A stretch of 64,000 nucleotides of DNA from Ectopseudomonas guguanensis (GTDB lineage Bacteria; Pseudomonadota; Gammaproteobacteria; Pseudomonadales; Pseudomonadaceae), in NCBI RefSeq assembly GCF_900104265.1, contig NZ_FNJJ01000008.1, positions 74,000 through 137,999 of the forward strand, read 5' to 3'. Below, piece after piece: positions 46,646-57,360 of the stretch. Made by a program: the position numbers and the translations under genes. Numbering within the stretch: the first letter of the stretch is position 1; each line of letters opens with the position of its first letter. A model generated the notes under the pieces. The model saw only the letters and a program-made list of their open reading frames with translations. It was not told where the DNA came from and did not search any database.

Positions 46646-48217
46646 ATGCCGCTACCCGATCTCCACACTCTGTTGCCCTTCCTGCGCTGGCTGCCCGGCA
46701 CCAGCCGCAAGACCCTCGGCAACGACCTGCTGGTCGGCCTGACCGGGGCGGTGCTGGCCCTGCCGCAGTCGCTGGCCTATGCGCTGATCGCCGGCCTGCC
46801 CGCCGAGTACGGCCTGTACGCTGCCATCGTGCCGGTGATCGTCGCCTGCCTGTGGGGCTCGTCCTGGCACCTGATCTGCGGGCCGACGGCGGCCATCTCC
46901 ATCGTCCTGTTCACCAGCGTCAGCCCGCTGGCCAAAGCCGGCAGCGAACAGTTCATCGCCCTGGTGCTGCTGCTGACCTTCCTCGCCGGGCTGTTCCAGT
47001 GGTTGCTCGGCCTGCTGCGCTTCGGCGCTCTGGTCAACTTCGTCTCGCAATCGGTGGTGCTCGGCTTCACCCTGGGCGCGGCGCTGGTCATCGCCATCGG
47101 CCAGATTCCCAACCTGCTGCGGGTGGAAATCGCCAGCCAGGCCACCGCCCTGGCCAGCCTGTTGCAGATCGGTCGACACCTGCCCGAGGCGCACTGGCCG
47201 AGCCTGGCCCTGGCCGCCTTCACCCTGCTGCTCTGTGTGGCGATACGACACCTGTGGCCGAAGGCACCAGCGCTGCTGGTCGGCCTGGTCGCCGGCAGTG
47301 CACTGGTGTGGCTGTTGCCGGAACGCCTGGTTGGCGGCATCGCCCTGGTTAGCGCCTTCGAGGGCGGCCTGCCGCCCTTCACGCCGCTGCAGTTCGACCT
47401 CAACAGCCTGCTGCAGCTGCTGCCGGCGGCGGTGGCCTGCGGCATGCTCGGGCTGGTCATCAGCCTGTCCATCGCCCGCGCCCTGGCGGTCAAATCGCAC
47501 CAGTTCCTCGATGCCAATCAGGAGGTGCGCGCCCAAGGGCTGTCGAACATGCTCGGCCCCTGGTTCGCCGGCTCGCTGTCGGCAGGTTCCTTCACCCGCT
47601 CGGCACTCAACCTGCAGAGCGGCGCGCGCACGCCGCTGGCCGGGGTGTTCTCGGCATTGCTGGTAGCGCTGTTCGCGGTGTTCGGCGCGGCATTGCTGGC
47701 GCATGTTCCGCTGCCGGTGATGGCCGCCGGCATCCTGCTGATCTGCTGGGGCCTGGTCGATCTGGCGGCGATCCGCGCGCTGCGCCGGGTCAGCCGTGCG
47801 GAGTTCGCGGTGATGCTGCTGACCCTGCTGGCCACTCTTTTGCTGGAACTACAGACGGCGATCTACGCCGGCGTGCTGGCCTCGCTGTTCTTCTACCTCA
47901 AACGCACCTCGCAACCGCGCGTGCGCCTGTGGCAGGACGGCGACGACGAGGTGCTGCGCATCGAGGGCTCGATCTTCTTCGGCGCCTGCCATTACATCCA
48001 GCAGCTGCTGCAGCGCAGCCGCGGTCAGCGTCTGGTGATCGACGCGCGGCATATCAACTTCATCGACTACGCCGGGGTGGAGATGCTGCACCAGGAAGCG
48101 CGCCGCCTGCAGGCATTGCAACGCAGCCTGGTGCTGCGCCAGGCGCGGCCGCAGGTGGTGGAGGAGCTTCTCAAGCTCGAAAGCGCCGAGCGCTGCCCGG
48201 TGCAGTTCGAGGATTGA
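46646..48217 (+). CDS. SulP-family transporter with STAS domain near betC
   Basis: From ATG 46646 the protein is 523 residues with the SulP membrane domain (LTGAVLALPQSLAYALIAGL, GLYAAIVPVIVACLWGSS, CGPTAAISIVLF) and a C-terminal STAS domain (about 425-520) with FIDYAGVEMLHQEARRLQ. Longer readings begin at 46370 but lack conservation. It is separate from the SulP protein at 36980-38416. The position next to choline-sulfate genes suggests transport of sulfate or a related anion released by BetC, but this is inferred. No ribosome site of note was seen. Confidence 0.88.
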   Translation: MPLPDLHTLLPFLRWLPGTSRKTLGNDLLVGLTGAVLALPQSLAYALIAGLPAEYGLYAAIVPVIVACLWGSSWHLICGPTAAISIVLFTSVSPLAKAGSEQFIALVLLLTFLAGLFQWLLGLLRFGALVNFVSQSVVLGFTLGAALVIAIGQIPNLLRVEIASQATALASLLQIGRHLPEAHWPSLALAAFTLLLCVAIRHLWPKAPALLVGLVAGSALVWLLPERLVGGIALVSAFEGGLPPFTPLQFDLNSLLQLLPAAVACGMLGLVISLSIARALAVKSHQFLDANQEVRAQGLSNMLGPWFAGSLSAGSFTRSALNLQSGARTPLAGVFSALLVALFAVFGAALLAHVPLPVMAAGILLICWGLVDLAAIRALRRVSRAEFAVMLLTLLATLLLELQTAIYAGVLASLFFYLKRTSQPRVRLWQDGDDEVLRIEGSIFFGACHYIQQLLQRSRGQRLVIDARHINFIDYAGVEMLHQEARRLQALQRSLVLRQARPQVVEELLKLESAERCPVQFED

Positions 48218-48230
48218 GCCAGATAGGAGC

Positions 48231-48362
48231 GGTGCGCACGGCGCACCCTACGGACCGGTGTTGCCCTCGCCATCGGTGTTGGGCTACCGGCGGCAAAGGT
48301 AGCGATACCCCCTACTTACCGTGCCCGGCAGGGCGGATATCGTAGGGTGCGCCGTGCGCACC
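48231..48362. repeat. Perfect 22-bp inverted repeat pair (GTGCGC family)
   Basis: The 22-bp arms at 48231-48252 and 48341-48362 are exact reverse complements (left arm begins GGTGCGCACGGCGCACC). The 88-bp spacer is not coding. The element lies between the SulP gene and aroE, which converge, so it may act as a bidirectional transcription end. Confidence 0.82.
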
Positions 48363-48423
48363 AGCTATCGAGCCGTCCGGGCGGCGACGTGCCCCCACAG
48401 GCCGGAGCGGGGAAGACTCAGGC

Positions 48424-49245
48424 TCAGCCCGCCAGCTGACGGCGCAATTCGGCCAGCACCGGCGCGGTGTTCGGGCGCACGCCGCGCCATAGCGCGAAGG
48501 CTTCGGCGGCCTGCTCGACCAGCATGCCGAGGCCATCCAGGCAGCGCGCGGCACCGTGCTCGGCCGCCCAGCGGTTGAAGGCGGTGGGCTCCTTGCCATA
48601 CATCATGTCGTAGCAGAGCGTGTGACCCGGCTGGATCAGGCTCGGCGCAATCGGCGGCAGCTCACCACCAAGGCTGGCGGAAGTACCGTTGACGATCAGG
48701 TCCACCGGCGCGTCGATCCAGTCGAAACCAGCGGCGACCAGAGGGCCGAGATCGGCGAATTCGCGCACCAGCTGTTCGGCCTTGCTTAGGGTGCGGTTGG
48801 CGATCACCAGTACCGCCGGCTTCTGCGCCAGGAAGGGTTCGAGCACACCGCGCACGGCGCCACCGGCACCCAGCACAAGGATGCGCTTGCCAGCCAGGCT
48901 GAAACCGGCGTTGGCCTGCAGGTCGCGGGTCAGCCCGGCACCGTCGGTGTTGTCGCCGAGCAGGCGGCCGTCTGCCAGTTTCTTCAGGGTATTCACCGCA
49001 CCGGCGCGGCGGGCGCGCTCAGTGAGCTCGTCGGCCAGGCGAAAGGCCTCTTCCTTGAACGGTACGGTGACATTGGCGCCCAGGCCGTCGGCGAAGAAGG
49101 CACGGGCATCGCCGACGAAATCGTCCAGCGGTGCAAGCCGCGCTTCGTAGGTCAGCGCCTGGCCGGTCTGCTCGGCGAACAGCCGGTGGATCAGCGGTGA
49201 CTTGCTGTGGCCGATGGGGTTGCCGAAGACGCAGTAGCGGTCCAT
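48424..49245 (-). CDS. aroE: Shikimate dehydrogenase
   Basis: From ATG 49245 (AAGGAC upstream) the protein has 273 residues. The substrate site has S14 and S16 (NPIGHSKSP), K64 (VPFKEEA) and D101 (GDNTDG), and the NADP-binding site has [11 protein letters not shown]. It reduces 3-dehydroshikimate in the aromatic amino acid pathway. The gene lies downstream of hemF on the same strand, as in other Pseudomonas; a palindromic repeat lies between them. Confidence 0.97.
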   Translation of the reverse strand: MDRYCVFGNPIGHSKSPLIHRLFAEQTGQALTYEARLAPLDDFVGDARAFFADGLGANVTVPFKEEAFRLADELTERARRAGAVNTLKKLADGRLLGDNTDGAGLTRDLQANAGFSLAGKRILVLGAGGAVRGVLEPFLAQKPAVLVIANRTLSKAEQLVREFADLGPLVAAGFDWIDAPVDLIVNGTSASLGGELPPIAPSLIQPGHTLCYDMMYGKEPTAFNRWAAEHGAARCLDGLGMLVEQAAEAFALWRGVRPNTAPVLAELRRQLAG

Positions 49246-49278
49246 GGAAAGTCCTTGAAGGAAGTTGCCGGCTTTTCT

Positions 49279-49333
49279 CGTAGGGTGCGCCATGCGCACC
49301 GGGTACTCTCTGGTGCGCGCAGCGCACCCTACG
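49279..49333. repeat. GTGCGC-family palindromic repeat between aroE and hemF
   Basis: CGTAGGGTGCGCCATGCGCA at the left and TGGTGCGCGCAGCGCACCC at the right form an imperfect inverted repeat of about 22 bp per arm. It is the third copy of the family seen at 31583 and 48231. It fills almost the whole hemF-aroE gap. Confidence 0.8.
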
Positions 49334-49352
49334 CAGGTTGCGTGTCCCGGAA

Positions 49353-50390
<1,038 letters not shown>

Positions 50391-50410
50391 TCACGCAGAA
50401 GGAATCCCAG

Positions 50411-51388
50411 ATGGCCAAGCGAATCCAGTTCAGCCAGCACGGCGGCAGCGAGGTGCTGGAGTACCGTGACTACCAGCCGGCCGCTCCCGGCCCGCGCGAA
50501 GTGCGGGTGGCCAACCGCGCCATCGGCCTGAACTTCATCGACACCTATTTCCGCAGCGGTCTTTACCAGCCGCCGGCGCTGCCCTCGAGCCTGGGTACCG
50601 AAGGTGCCGGTGTGGTCGAGGCAGTCGGCAGCGAGGTCGACGGCCTCAAAGTGGGCGACCGCGTCGCTTACGCCACCGGCCCGCTCGGTGCCTACAGCGA
50701 GCTGCATGTGCTGCCCGCCGACAAGCTGGTGAAACTGCCGGACAGCATCAGCTTCGAACAGGCCGCCGCGGTGATGCTCAAGGGCCTGACGGTACAGTAC
50801 CTGCTGCGCCAGACCTACGAGCTCAAGGGCGGCGAAACCATCCTGTTCCACGCAGCTGCCGGCGGCGTCGGCTCTTTCGCCTGCCAATGGGCCAAGGCGC
50901 TGGGCGTCAAGCTGATCGGCACCGTCAGCTCGGCGGAGAAGGCAGCGCGGGCCAAGGAGCAGGGCGCCTGGGCGACCATCGACTACAGCCACGAGAACGT
51001 GGTGCAGCGCGTGCTGGAGCTTACCGACGGAGCCAAGTGCCCGGTGGTCTACGATGGCGTCGGCAAGGACACCTGGGAAACCTCGCTGGACTGCGTGGCA
51101 CCACGCGGCCTGCTGGTGAGTTTCGGCAATGCTTCGGGTGCGGTGACCGGCGTCAACCTGGGCATCCTCGCCCAGAAGGGCTCGCTGTATGTCACCCGCC
51201 CGACCCTGGCCGGCTACGCCACCAGCGCGCAACGCCTGCAGGCCATGGCCGATGAGCTGTTCGGCATGATCGCCAGCGGCCAGCTGCAGGTGGAAATCAG
51301 CAACCGCTACGCGCTGAAGGACGCCGCCGCCGCCCAGGATGCGCTGAGCTCGCGGCAGACCACCGGCTCGACCATCTTGCTGCCTTGA
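50411..51388 (+). CDS. qor: NADPH:quinone oxidoreductase (zeta-crystallin-like)
   Basis: From ATG 50411 the protein has 325 residues and the medium-chain dehydrogenase fold without the zinc-binding residues. The NADPH motif is FHAAAGGVGSFACQWAKALG (about 153-172). ANRAIGLNFIDTYFRSGLYQ near residue 35 is typical of Qor. It performs one-electron reduction of quinones. The gene is plus-strand, between hemF (divergent) and tsaC (convergent). Confidence 0.95.
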   Translation: MAKRIQFSQHGGSEVLEYRDYQPAAPGPREVRVANRAIGLNFIDTYFRSGLYQPPALPSSLGTEGAGVVEAVGSEVDGLKVGDRVAYATGPLGAYSELHVLPADKLVKLPDSISFEQAAAVMLKGLTVQYLLRQTYELKGGETILFHAAAGGVGSFACQWAKALGVKLIGTVSSAEKAARAKEQGAWATIDYSHENVVQRVLELTDGAKCPVVYDGVGKDTWETSLDCVAPRGLLVSFGNASGAVTGVNLGILAQKGSLYVTRPTLAGYATSAQRLQAMADELFGMIASGQLQVEISNRYALKDAAAAQDALSSRQTTGSTILLP

Positions 51389-51392
51389 CGGC

Positions 51393-51525
51393 GGCGGCGG
51401 CAGGCGGCAGGCGGCAGGCGGCAGGCGGATCAGCGTGATACGGTGAACCCAAGGCGAGAAGCGCTCCGACCGCTTCTCGCCCTGGCTTCAAGCCTGCAGC
51501 CTGCCGCTTGAAGCCTGCCGCCGCC
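51393..51525. repeat. Tandem CGGCAGG repeat and hairpins between qor and tsaC
   Basis: Directly after the qor stop lie four perfect copies of CGGCAGG (51398-51425). GGCGGCGGCAGGC (51393-51405) is an exact inverted copy of GCCTGCCGCCGCC (51513-51525), so the whole region can fold back. Inside it a perfect 11-bp stem GGCGAGAAGCG / CGCTTCTCGCC (51453-51463 and 51471-51481) is a candidate terminator for the convergent genes, although no T-tract follows. Confidence 0.75.
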
Positions 51526-51526
51526 C

Positions 51527-52084
51527 CTAGGACGGCCGAATCACATCGCCCGTGCGCAAATCGCGAATCAGGCTGGGATTCCTGCGCCCGCCCAACGCGC
51601 CGCCGAGCACCTTGTCCAGCTCGCCGGGAAAATACTGCTCGACGCGCAGACGCGAACGCGCAGCAGGGCGCCCGGCTGGATTGGCCGAGGTCGAAATCAG
51701 TGGCCCGGTCAGACGACAGAGCGCTTGCACCAGCGGATGAGCACTGACACGTAACGCCACGCTGTCGTGCGCGCCGGTGACCCATGCGGGCAGGCGGTCC
51801 TGGTGCGGCACCAGCCAGGTATTCGGGCCAGGCCAGCTGCCAGCCAGGCGCTCCTGCCAGACCTCCGGCAGCTCATCGAGGAGAAAGTCGAACTGGTCGA
51901 TATCGTCGGCCACCAGAATCAGCCCCTTGTGCACGGGCCGCTCCTTGAGGGCCAGCAGGCGGTCCACGGCGGCTTCGTTCCAGGGGTCGCAGCCCAGGCC
52001 CCAGACCGCTTCGGTGGGATAGGCAATCACGCCACCGTCACGCACCACCCGCGCCGCTTGCCGTATCTGCCAGTTGCTGGCCAT
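51527..52084 (-). CDS. tsaC: L-threonylcarbamoyladenylate synthase
   Basis: From ATG 52084 the protein has 185 residues. The family features are [20 protein letters not shown] (about 16-35), [11 protein letters not shown] and a [12 protein letters not shown] segment (ISTSANPAG). TsaC makes threonylcarbamoyl-AMP for the t6A modification of tRNA position 37. It lies upstream of the convergent qor and downstream of dprA on the same strand, the conserved dprA-tsaC order. Confidence 0.95.
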   Translation of the reverse strand: MASNWQIRQAARVVRDGGVIAYPTEAVWGLGCDPWNEAAVDRLLALKERPVHKGLILVADDIDQFDFLLDELPEVWQERLAGSWPGPNTWLVPHQDRLPAWVTGAHDSVALRVSAHPLVQALCRLTGPLISTSANPAGRPAARSRLRVEQYFPGELDKVLGGALGGRRNPSLIRDLRTGDVIRPS

Positions 52085-52151
52085 GGGTCGTCTCCCCGCC
52101 GTTGGAATGGGCGGCAGTCTATCCAAGCCAGACCACTGCGGCCATTACCCT

Positions 52152-53270
52152 TCATGGACAACGCGCCAGCCAGCGCCCGCCCTCGCAGCAGACCAGGCCG
52201 TCCAGCTCCAGTTCGGTCAGTGCCGCCAGCACCTGCGTGAGTGGCCAGCCGCTGCTGTGCGCCAGGGCCTCGCTGCTGTGAGGCGCTGCGTGCAGCAAGG
52301 TCAGCAAAGGATGCAGCTCGGCACGCGACTGCGCCGCTGGGGCTGGCTGGCCACCTGGTGTCTGCCAGCCGCGCAGGGCCTCGAGGATATGCTCGATGCT
52401 TTCCACCAATGTGGCGCCATCACGAATCAACTGATGACAGCCCCGCGCGCCCGGATGGTGGATCGAGCCGGGAATGGCGTACACCTCGCGACCCTGCTCG
52501 GCAGCCAGACGCGCGGTGATCAGCGAACCGCTGGAAGGACTGGCCTCGACGACCAGCACGCCCAGCGACAGACCACTGATGATCCTGTTACGCCGCGGGA
52601 AATTGCTCGCCTGCGGCGGACAATCCAGCGGCAATTCGGAAACCAGCGCGCCACCCTGCTCGATGATCCGTGCCGCCAGCCCCGCATGTCGCCGCGGGTA
52701 CAGGCACTGCAGGCCGGTGCCCAGCACGGCGACGGTTTTGCCGCCCCCATCCAGTGCCCCCTGGTGCGCGGCGCCATCGATGCCCAGCGCCAGCCCGCTG
52801 GTGATGACGAAGCCGCCGGTGGCCAGACTGCGGGCAAAGGCCCGTGCGTTATCCAGGCCCGGCTGCGAGGCACGCCGGCTGCCGACCATGGCCAGTTGCG
52901 GCACCTCCAGTACGCCTGGCTCGCCGGCCACGAACAGCAGCGGCGGCGCATCGGCCAGCTCGGCCAGCAACGCCGGGTAGCGCGGATCGTCCCACATCAG
53001 CACATGCTGATCAGGCTCCTGCAGCCACTGCAGCGCAGCGCGTGCCCGTTCGCGGATTTCCGCACTGCGCCGTGGCTCGGCGCAGGCGGCGGGTAACCCC
53101 AGCGCACGCCAGGCGCTGGCCGGTGCACTGAGCGCAGCCGACGCGCTGTCGAAGGCACTCAGCAGCTTGCGAAAACGCCGCGGCCCCAGCTCCGGCAGCA
53201 GGTGCAGGCGCAGGCGTGCTTCGAGTTCGGCAGGAGAGATTGCAGAGGAAAACGAGGAGGAGGCTGACAT
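52152..53270 (-). CDS. dprA: DNA-processing protein DprA
   Basis: From ATG 53270 (GGGAAG upstream) the protein has 372 residues. It has an N-terminal SAM-like region, a central Rossmann fold with LAMVGSRRASQPGLDNARAF, ALGIDGAAHQGAL and ASNFPRRNRIISGLS (about 195-240), and a C-terminal winged-helix domain (about 310-370). DprA protects incoming single-stranded DNA and loads RecA during natural transformation. It sits beside tsaC as in most gamma-proteobacteria. Confidence 0.95.
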   Translation of the reverse strand: MSASSSFSSAISPAELEARLRLHLLPELGPRRFRKLLSAFDSASAALSAPASAWRALGLPAACAEPRRSAEIRERARAALQWLQEPDQHVLMWDDPRYPALLAELADAPPLLFVAGEPGVLEVPQLAMVGSRRASQPGLDNARAFARSLATGGFVITSGLALGIDGAAHQGALDGGGKTVAVLGTGLQCLYPRRHAGLAARIIEQGGALVSELPLDCPPQASNFPRRNRIISGLSLGVLVVEASPSSGSLITARLAAEQGREVYAIPGSIHHPGARGCHQLIRDGATLVESIEHILEALRGWQTPGGQPAPAAQSRAELHPLLTLLHAAPHSSEALAHSSGWPLTQVLAALTELELDGLVCCEGGRWLARCP

Positions 53271-53320
53271 GAGGATTCTTCCCTGATCGGTGGCGCCGCC
53301 ATCCTGGCGACCGGAAAGCA

Positions 53321-53344
53321 CGAGCCCCGCTATTGCGGGGCTCG
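53321..53344 (-). terminator. Intrinsic stem-loop after the LysM gene
   Basis: A perfect 10-bp stem CGAGCCCCGC / GCGGGGCTCG with loop AATA (minus strand) lies 7 bp beyond the LysM gene stop. The tail is TGCTTTCC, which is only weakly U-rich. Confidence 0.75.
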
Positions 53345-53351
53345 TCGGGTA

Positions 53352-54389
53352 TTACGGGTTGCGGACCTTGTCCATCACTGCCAGCTGCCGGCTGGCCTGC
53401 AGCACCAGGCCATAGCTGAGCTTGTCGTAGGTGCGGAACACCATCAGCAGGCCGGAGCGCTCATCCGGAATCTTCACGCTCTCGCCAGTGACGCGATCGC
53501 GGACGGTCTCGCCGGTCTTGTATACCGCCAGCACGTTGCCGATTTCCAGGCCGTCGCGCGCACCCTTGTTCAGGGTGACCACGTCGAACTGGCCGATCTG
53601 GCTTACACCACGCGGCACGTCGAGGATCAGACCGTTGATCTCGCCCGCCGGCTCGCTGGGCATGAAGGTGGAGTTGATCGCCCGCTCTTCGGTGGGGAAC
53701 AGACGGTCACCGAGACGTACTTCCTGAGTCGAGCGCTTCAGCAGCAGGGTACCGACATCGCCTTCCTCGGCGACGATCTCGCCGGAACCGATGTCATCGG
53801 CGTTGATGCCGAGGAATTCCTTGGTTTCCGGGTCCACGTAGGTCTTGCCCTGACGGAAGATGCCGTAGGCCGGATGCTCTTCGTCGAACTGGCCGCGAGC
53901 GTAGACGCGGTCGCCGGCGCCACTGACCACGCGCTCGGCGTTGCCGGCGACAATGTAGGGCTTGCCATTGAACTCTTCCGGGGTATCGACGATGCGGTTG
54001 CTCAGCAGGAAGCTGTTGATCGCTTCCAGCGGGATGGTCGGGATCGCCTCGGCCATCGGCGTGCTGCGCACTTGCGGCGACAGCTTGATGGTGCCGCGCG
54101 ACTCGCCGCGGTTGAGCATCAGGCGTGGCTGGCCGTCGACATAGACGAGATTGAGGGTATCACCGGGGTAGATCAGGTGCGGGTTGGCCACCTGCGGGTT
54201 GGCGTGCCAGATCTCCGGCCATTTCCACGGCTGGCGCAGGAACTTGCCGGAAATGTCCCAGAGGGTATCGCCCTTGACCACAGTGTAGCGGTCCGGGTGA
54301 CCGTCCTTGAGTTGCACTTCGGCCTGAGCCAAGCTGGTCAGGGCCAGTCCGCCAGCTGCAAAGAGCAGGGCGAGTAGTGATTTCCTCAT
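53352..54389 (-). CDS. LysM-domain protein, exported, unknown role
   Basis: From ATG 54389 the protein has 345 residues with a signal peptide (MRKSLLALLFAAGGLALTSL, cleaved after AQA, residue 23). A LysM module (about 33-82) contains YTVVKGDTLWDISGKFL, WKWPEIWHANPQ and YPGDTLNLVY. The rest is a conserved domain found with LysM in Pseudomonas next to dprA and def. LysM binds peptidoglycan. The gene is divergent from def, separated by 153 bp. Its exact function is unknown. Confidence 0.9.
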   Translation of the reverse strand: MRKSLLALLFAAGGLALTSLAQAEVQLKDGHPDRYTVVKGDTLWDISGKFLRQPWKWPEIWHANPQVANPHLIYPGDTLNLVYVDGQPRLMLNRGESRGTIKLSPQVRSTPMAEAIPTIPLEAINSFLLSNRIVDTPEEFNGKPYIVAGNAERVVSGAGDRVYARGQFDEEHPAYGIFRQGKTYVDPETKEFLGINADDIGSGEIVAEEGDVGTLLLKRSTQEVRLGDRLFPTEERAINSTFMPSEPAGEINGLILDVPRGVSQIGQFDVVTLNKGARDGLEIGNVLAVYKTGETVRDRVTGESVKIPDERSGLLMVFRTYDKLSYGLVLQASRQLAVMDKVRNP

Positions 54390-54542
54390 ACGGTGAATCC
54401 CTTTATTATGTGCCTTCACGTGAAGCGCCCTAGCGCCGCGTGCCAAACCCGCTGATTACGCGGCGTGAAGCCGTTTTTCAATGCTGTTCATCATCTTAGC
54501 AGCGGATTTTGACTTTATTCCACAAGTGCATCACAAACGCAT

Positions 54543-55049
54543 ATGGCGATCCTGAATATCCTCGAATTTCCTGATCCACGCCTGCGTACCATCGCCAAAC
54601 CGGTGGACGTCGTGGACGACTCCATCCGTCAGCTGGTCGACGACATGTTCGAGACCATGTATGACGCTCCGGGTATCGGCCTGGCAGCGACGCAGGTCAA
54701 CGTGCACAAGCGCGTGGTGGTCATGGACCTGTCCGAGGACAAGTCCGAACCGCGGGTGTTCATCAACCCCGAGTTCGAATCGCTGACCGACGAGATGGAC
54801 CAGTATCAGGAAGGCTGCCTGTCGGTGCCCGGCTTCTACGAGAACGTCGATCGCCCGCAGAAGGTCAAGATCAAGGCGCTGGACCGCGATGGCCAGCCCT
54901 TCGAACTGATCGCCGAAGGCCTGCTCGCCGTGTGCATCCAGCACGAGTGCGATCACCTCAACGGCAAGCTGTTCGTCGACTACCTGTCCAACCTCAAGCG
55001 CGACCGAATCAAGAAGAAGCTGGAAAAACAGCATCGCCAACGCGCTTGA
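54543..55049 (+). CDS. def: Peptide deformylase
   Basis: The 168-residue protein has the three deformylase motifs: GIGLAATQ (44-51), EGCLSVP with metal ligand C92, and QHECDHL with H134, E135 and H138. It removes the formyl group from nascent proteins. It is followed by fmt, the standard pair. The start is the second ATG after a weak ribosome site; the next upstream region is the LysM gene promoter area. Confidence 0.98.
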
Positions 55050-55063
55050 CCTCCGATTACCCG

Positions 55064-55089
55064 AAAGGCTTGCCACGGCAAGCCTTTTT
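55064..55089 (+). terminator. Intrinsic terminator between def and fmt
   Basis: An 11-bp perfect stem AAAGGCTTGCC / GGCAAGCCTTT (55064-55074 and 55077-55087) with a 2-base loop is followed by TTC. The T-tract ends 18 bases before the fmt ATG. Confidence 0.88.
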
Positions 55090-55106
55090 CTTTGGTGACT
55101 GCTCCC

Positions 55107-56039
55107 ATGCGTATCGTCTTTGCCGGCACCCCGGAATTCGCCGCCGAACATCTCAAGGCTCTGCTGGCCAGCCAGCACGACATCGTTGCCGTCTACACCC
55201 AGCCGGACCGCCCGGCGGGTCGTGGTCAGAAGCTGATGCCGAGCCCGGTCAAACAGCTCGCCGTCGAGCACGCTATACCCGTCTACCAGCCGGCCAGCCT
55301 GCGCAACGAAGAGGCCCAAGCCGAGCTGGCGGCGCTCAAGCCGGACCTGATGGTGGTGGTCGCCTACGGCCTGATCCTGCCGCAGGTGGTGCTCGACACG
55401 CCGCGCCTGGGCTGCATCAACAGCCACGCCTCCTTGCTGCCGCGCTGGCGCGGCGCGGCGCCGATCCAGCGCGCGGTACAGACTGGCGACCTTGAGTCCG
55501 GCGTCACCGTGATGCAGATGGAAGCGGGCCTGGACACCGGGCCGATGCTGCTCAAGGTCAGCACGCCGATCTCGGCGGAAGACACCGGCGGCAGCCTGCA
55601 TGATCGTCTCGCCCGACTCGGCCCACAGGCCGTACTGCAGGCCATCGACGGCCTGGCCGCCGGCACCCTGATCGGCGAAGTGCAGGACGATGCGCTAGCC
55701 AACTACGCGCACAAGCTGAACAAGGACGAGGCGCGCCTCGACTTCAGTCGCCCGGCCGTCGAGCTGGAACGCCTGATCCGCGCCTTCCATCCCTGGCCGA
55801 TCTGCCACACCACGCTGAACGGTGATGCGCTGAAAGTGCATGCCGCCGAGCTCGGTGAGGGCAAAGGTGCGCCGGGCACCATCCTCGCCGCGGACAAGAA
55901 CGGCCTGACCGTGGCCTGTGGCGAAGGCGCGCTGCGCCTGACTCGCCTGCAGTTGCCCGGCGGCAAGCCGCTGGCCTTCAGCGATCTGTACAACAGCCGC
56001 CGCGAGCAGTTCGCGCCCGGCCTGGTGCTCGGTCAATGA
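55107..56039 (+). CDS. fmt: Methionyl-tRNA formyltransferase
   Basis: From ATG 55107 the protein has 310 residues. The N-terminal domain has [15 protein letters not shown] and the catalytic [15 protein letters not shown] (about 105-120), and the C-terminal OB-like domain binds initiator tRNA. It formylates Met-tRNA(fMet). The ribosome site is weak; a GTG at 55095 is an alternative start. It overlaps rsmB by 4 bp. The terminator upstream suggests its own promoter or read-through. Confidence 0.96.
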   Translation: MRIVFAGTPEFAAEHLKALLASQHDIVAVYTQPDRPAGRGQKLMPSPVKQLAVEHAIPVYQPASLRNEEAQAELAALKPDLMVVVAYGLILPQVVLDTPRLGCINSHASLLPRWRGAAPIQRAVQTGDLESGVTVMQMEAGLDTGPMLLKVSTPISAEDTGGSLHDRLARLGPQAVLQAIDGLAAGTLIGEVQDDALANYAHKLNKDEARLDFSRPAVELERLIRAFHPWPICHTTLNGDALKVHAAELGEGKGAPGTILAADKNGLTVACGEGALRLTRLQLPGGKPLAFSDLYNSRREQFAPGLVLGQ

Positions 56040-57349
56040 ATCCACGTCTGGCCGCGGCGCGTGCCCTGACCGCCGTGCTGTCCGGCAAGGCCTCGCTGGG
56101 CAGCAGCCTGCCGCCGCAACTGGACAAGGTCGAACACCACGACCGCGCCCTGGCGCAGGACCTGGCCTTCGGCGCCGCACGCTGGCAGCCGCGCCTGCAA
56201 CTGCTGGCGGACAAGCTGCTGGAAAAGCCCTTCAAGGCCGCCGACAAGGATGTCGAGGCGCTGCTGCTGATCGGTCTCTACCAGTTGCTGCACAGCCGCA
56301 TCCCCGAGCATGCCGCCATCGGCGAAACGGTCGGCTGCGCCGGCGCGCTGAAAAAGCCCTGGGCCAAGGGCCTGCTCAACGCCGTGTTGCGCCGCGCCCA
56401 ACGCGAGCACGAAGCCCTTTTCGCAGCGCTGGATCGCGACCCGGTGCTGCACACCGCGCATCCACGCTGGCTACAGAAGACGCTCAAGGCGCACTGGCCC
56501 GAACACTGGCAGGCCATCTGCGCCGCCAATAACGCGCACCCGCCGCTGATCCTGCGGGTCAATCGCCGCCATGGCAGCCGCGACGCCTACCTCGAGGAGC
56601 TGCGCGGCGCCGGCTTTGCTGCCGAGCCCTGCACCTTCAGCCGCGACGGCGTGCGCCTGCTGCAGCCCTGCGACGTGACCGCATTGCCCGGCTTCAAGGA
56701 AGGCCGCGTCAGCGTGCAGGACGAGGCCGCGCAACTGGCCGCTGATCTGCTCGAGCTGGCACCCGGTCAACGGGTGCTGGACGCCTGCGCGGCGCCCGGT
56801 GGCAAAACCTGCCACCTGCTGGAAGCCGAACCGGCGCTGGCCGAAGTGGTGGCGGTGGATCTGGAAGAAAAGCGCCTGGCCCGTGTACGCGAGAATCTCC
56901 AGCGCCTCGGCCTGGAGGCGCGCCTGATCGCCGCCGACGGCCGTGCGACCAAGGTCTGGTGGGACGGCCAGCCGTTCCAGCGCATCCTGCTCGATGCGCC
57001 CTGTTCGGCCACCGGCGTGATCCGCCGCCACCCGGATATCAAACTGACGCGCAAGCCCGAGGACATTCCCGCCCTGGCGCAGTTGCAGGGTGAACTGCTC
57101 GATGCCCTGTGGCCGACCCTGGCGCCCGGCGGCATCCTGCTCTACGCCACCTGCTCGGTACTGCCGACGGAAAACAGCGACACCATCGCCGCCTTCCTCT
57201 CTCGCACCCCGGATGCGCAGGAGGTCGCCATCGACGGCGGCTTCGGCCTGCAACCGGCGCACGGTCGCCAGCTGCTGCCGCAGCTGGACGGCCACGACGG
57301 CTTCTACTATGCCAAGCTGATAAAGACCGCTGTGACCAGCCACAGCTAA
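56036..57349 (+). CDS. rsmB: 16S rRNA m5C967 methyltransferase RsmB
   Basis: This 437-residue protein has an N-terminal NusB-like domain (about 1-130), a linker, and a Rossmann methyltransferase domain. The catalytic cysteines are C323 in DAPCSATG and C373 in YATCSV. SAM binding is at [16 protein letters not shown]. It methylates 16S rRNA at C967. The start ATG overlaps the fmt stop by 4 bp. Confidence 0.97.
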   Translation: MNPRLAAARALTAVLSGKASLGSSLPPQLDKVEHHDRALAQDLAFGAARWQPRLQLLADKLLEKPFKAADKDVEALLLIGLYQLLHSRIPEHAAIGETVGCAGALKKPWAKGLLNAVLRRAQREHEALFAALDRDPVLHTAHPRWLQKTLKAHWPEHWQAICAANNAHPPLILRVNRRHGSRDAYLEELRGAGFAAEPCTFSRDGVRLLQPCDVTALPGFKEGRVSVQDEAAQLAADLLELAPGQRVLDACAAPGGKTCHLLEAEPALAEVVAVDLEEKRLARVRENLQRLGLEARLIAADGRATKVWWDGQPFQRILLDAPCSATGVIRRHPDIKLTRKPEDIPALAQLQGELLDALWPTLAPGGILLYATCSVLPTENSDTIAAFLSRTPDAQEVAIDGGFGLQPAHGRQLLPQLDGHDGFYYAKLIKTAVTSHS

Positions 57350-57360
57350 CGGAGCGATCA

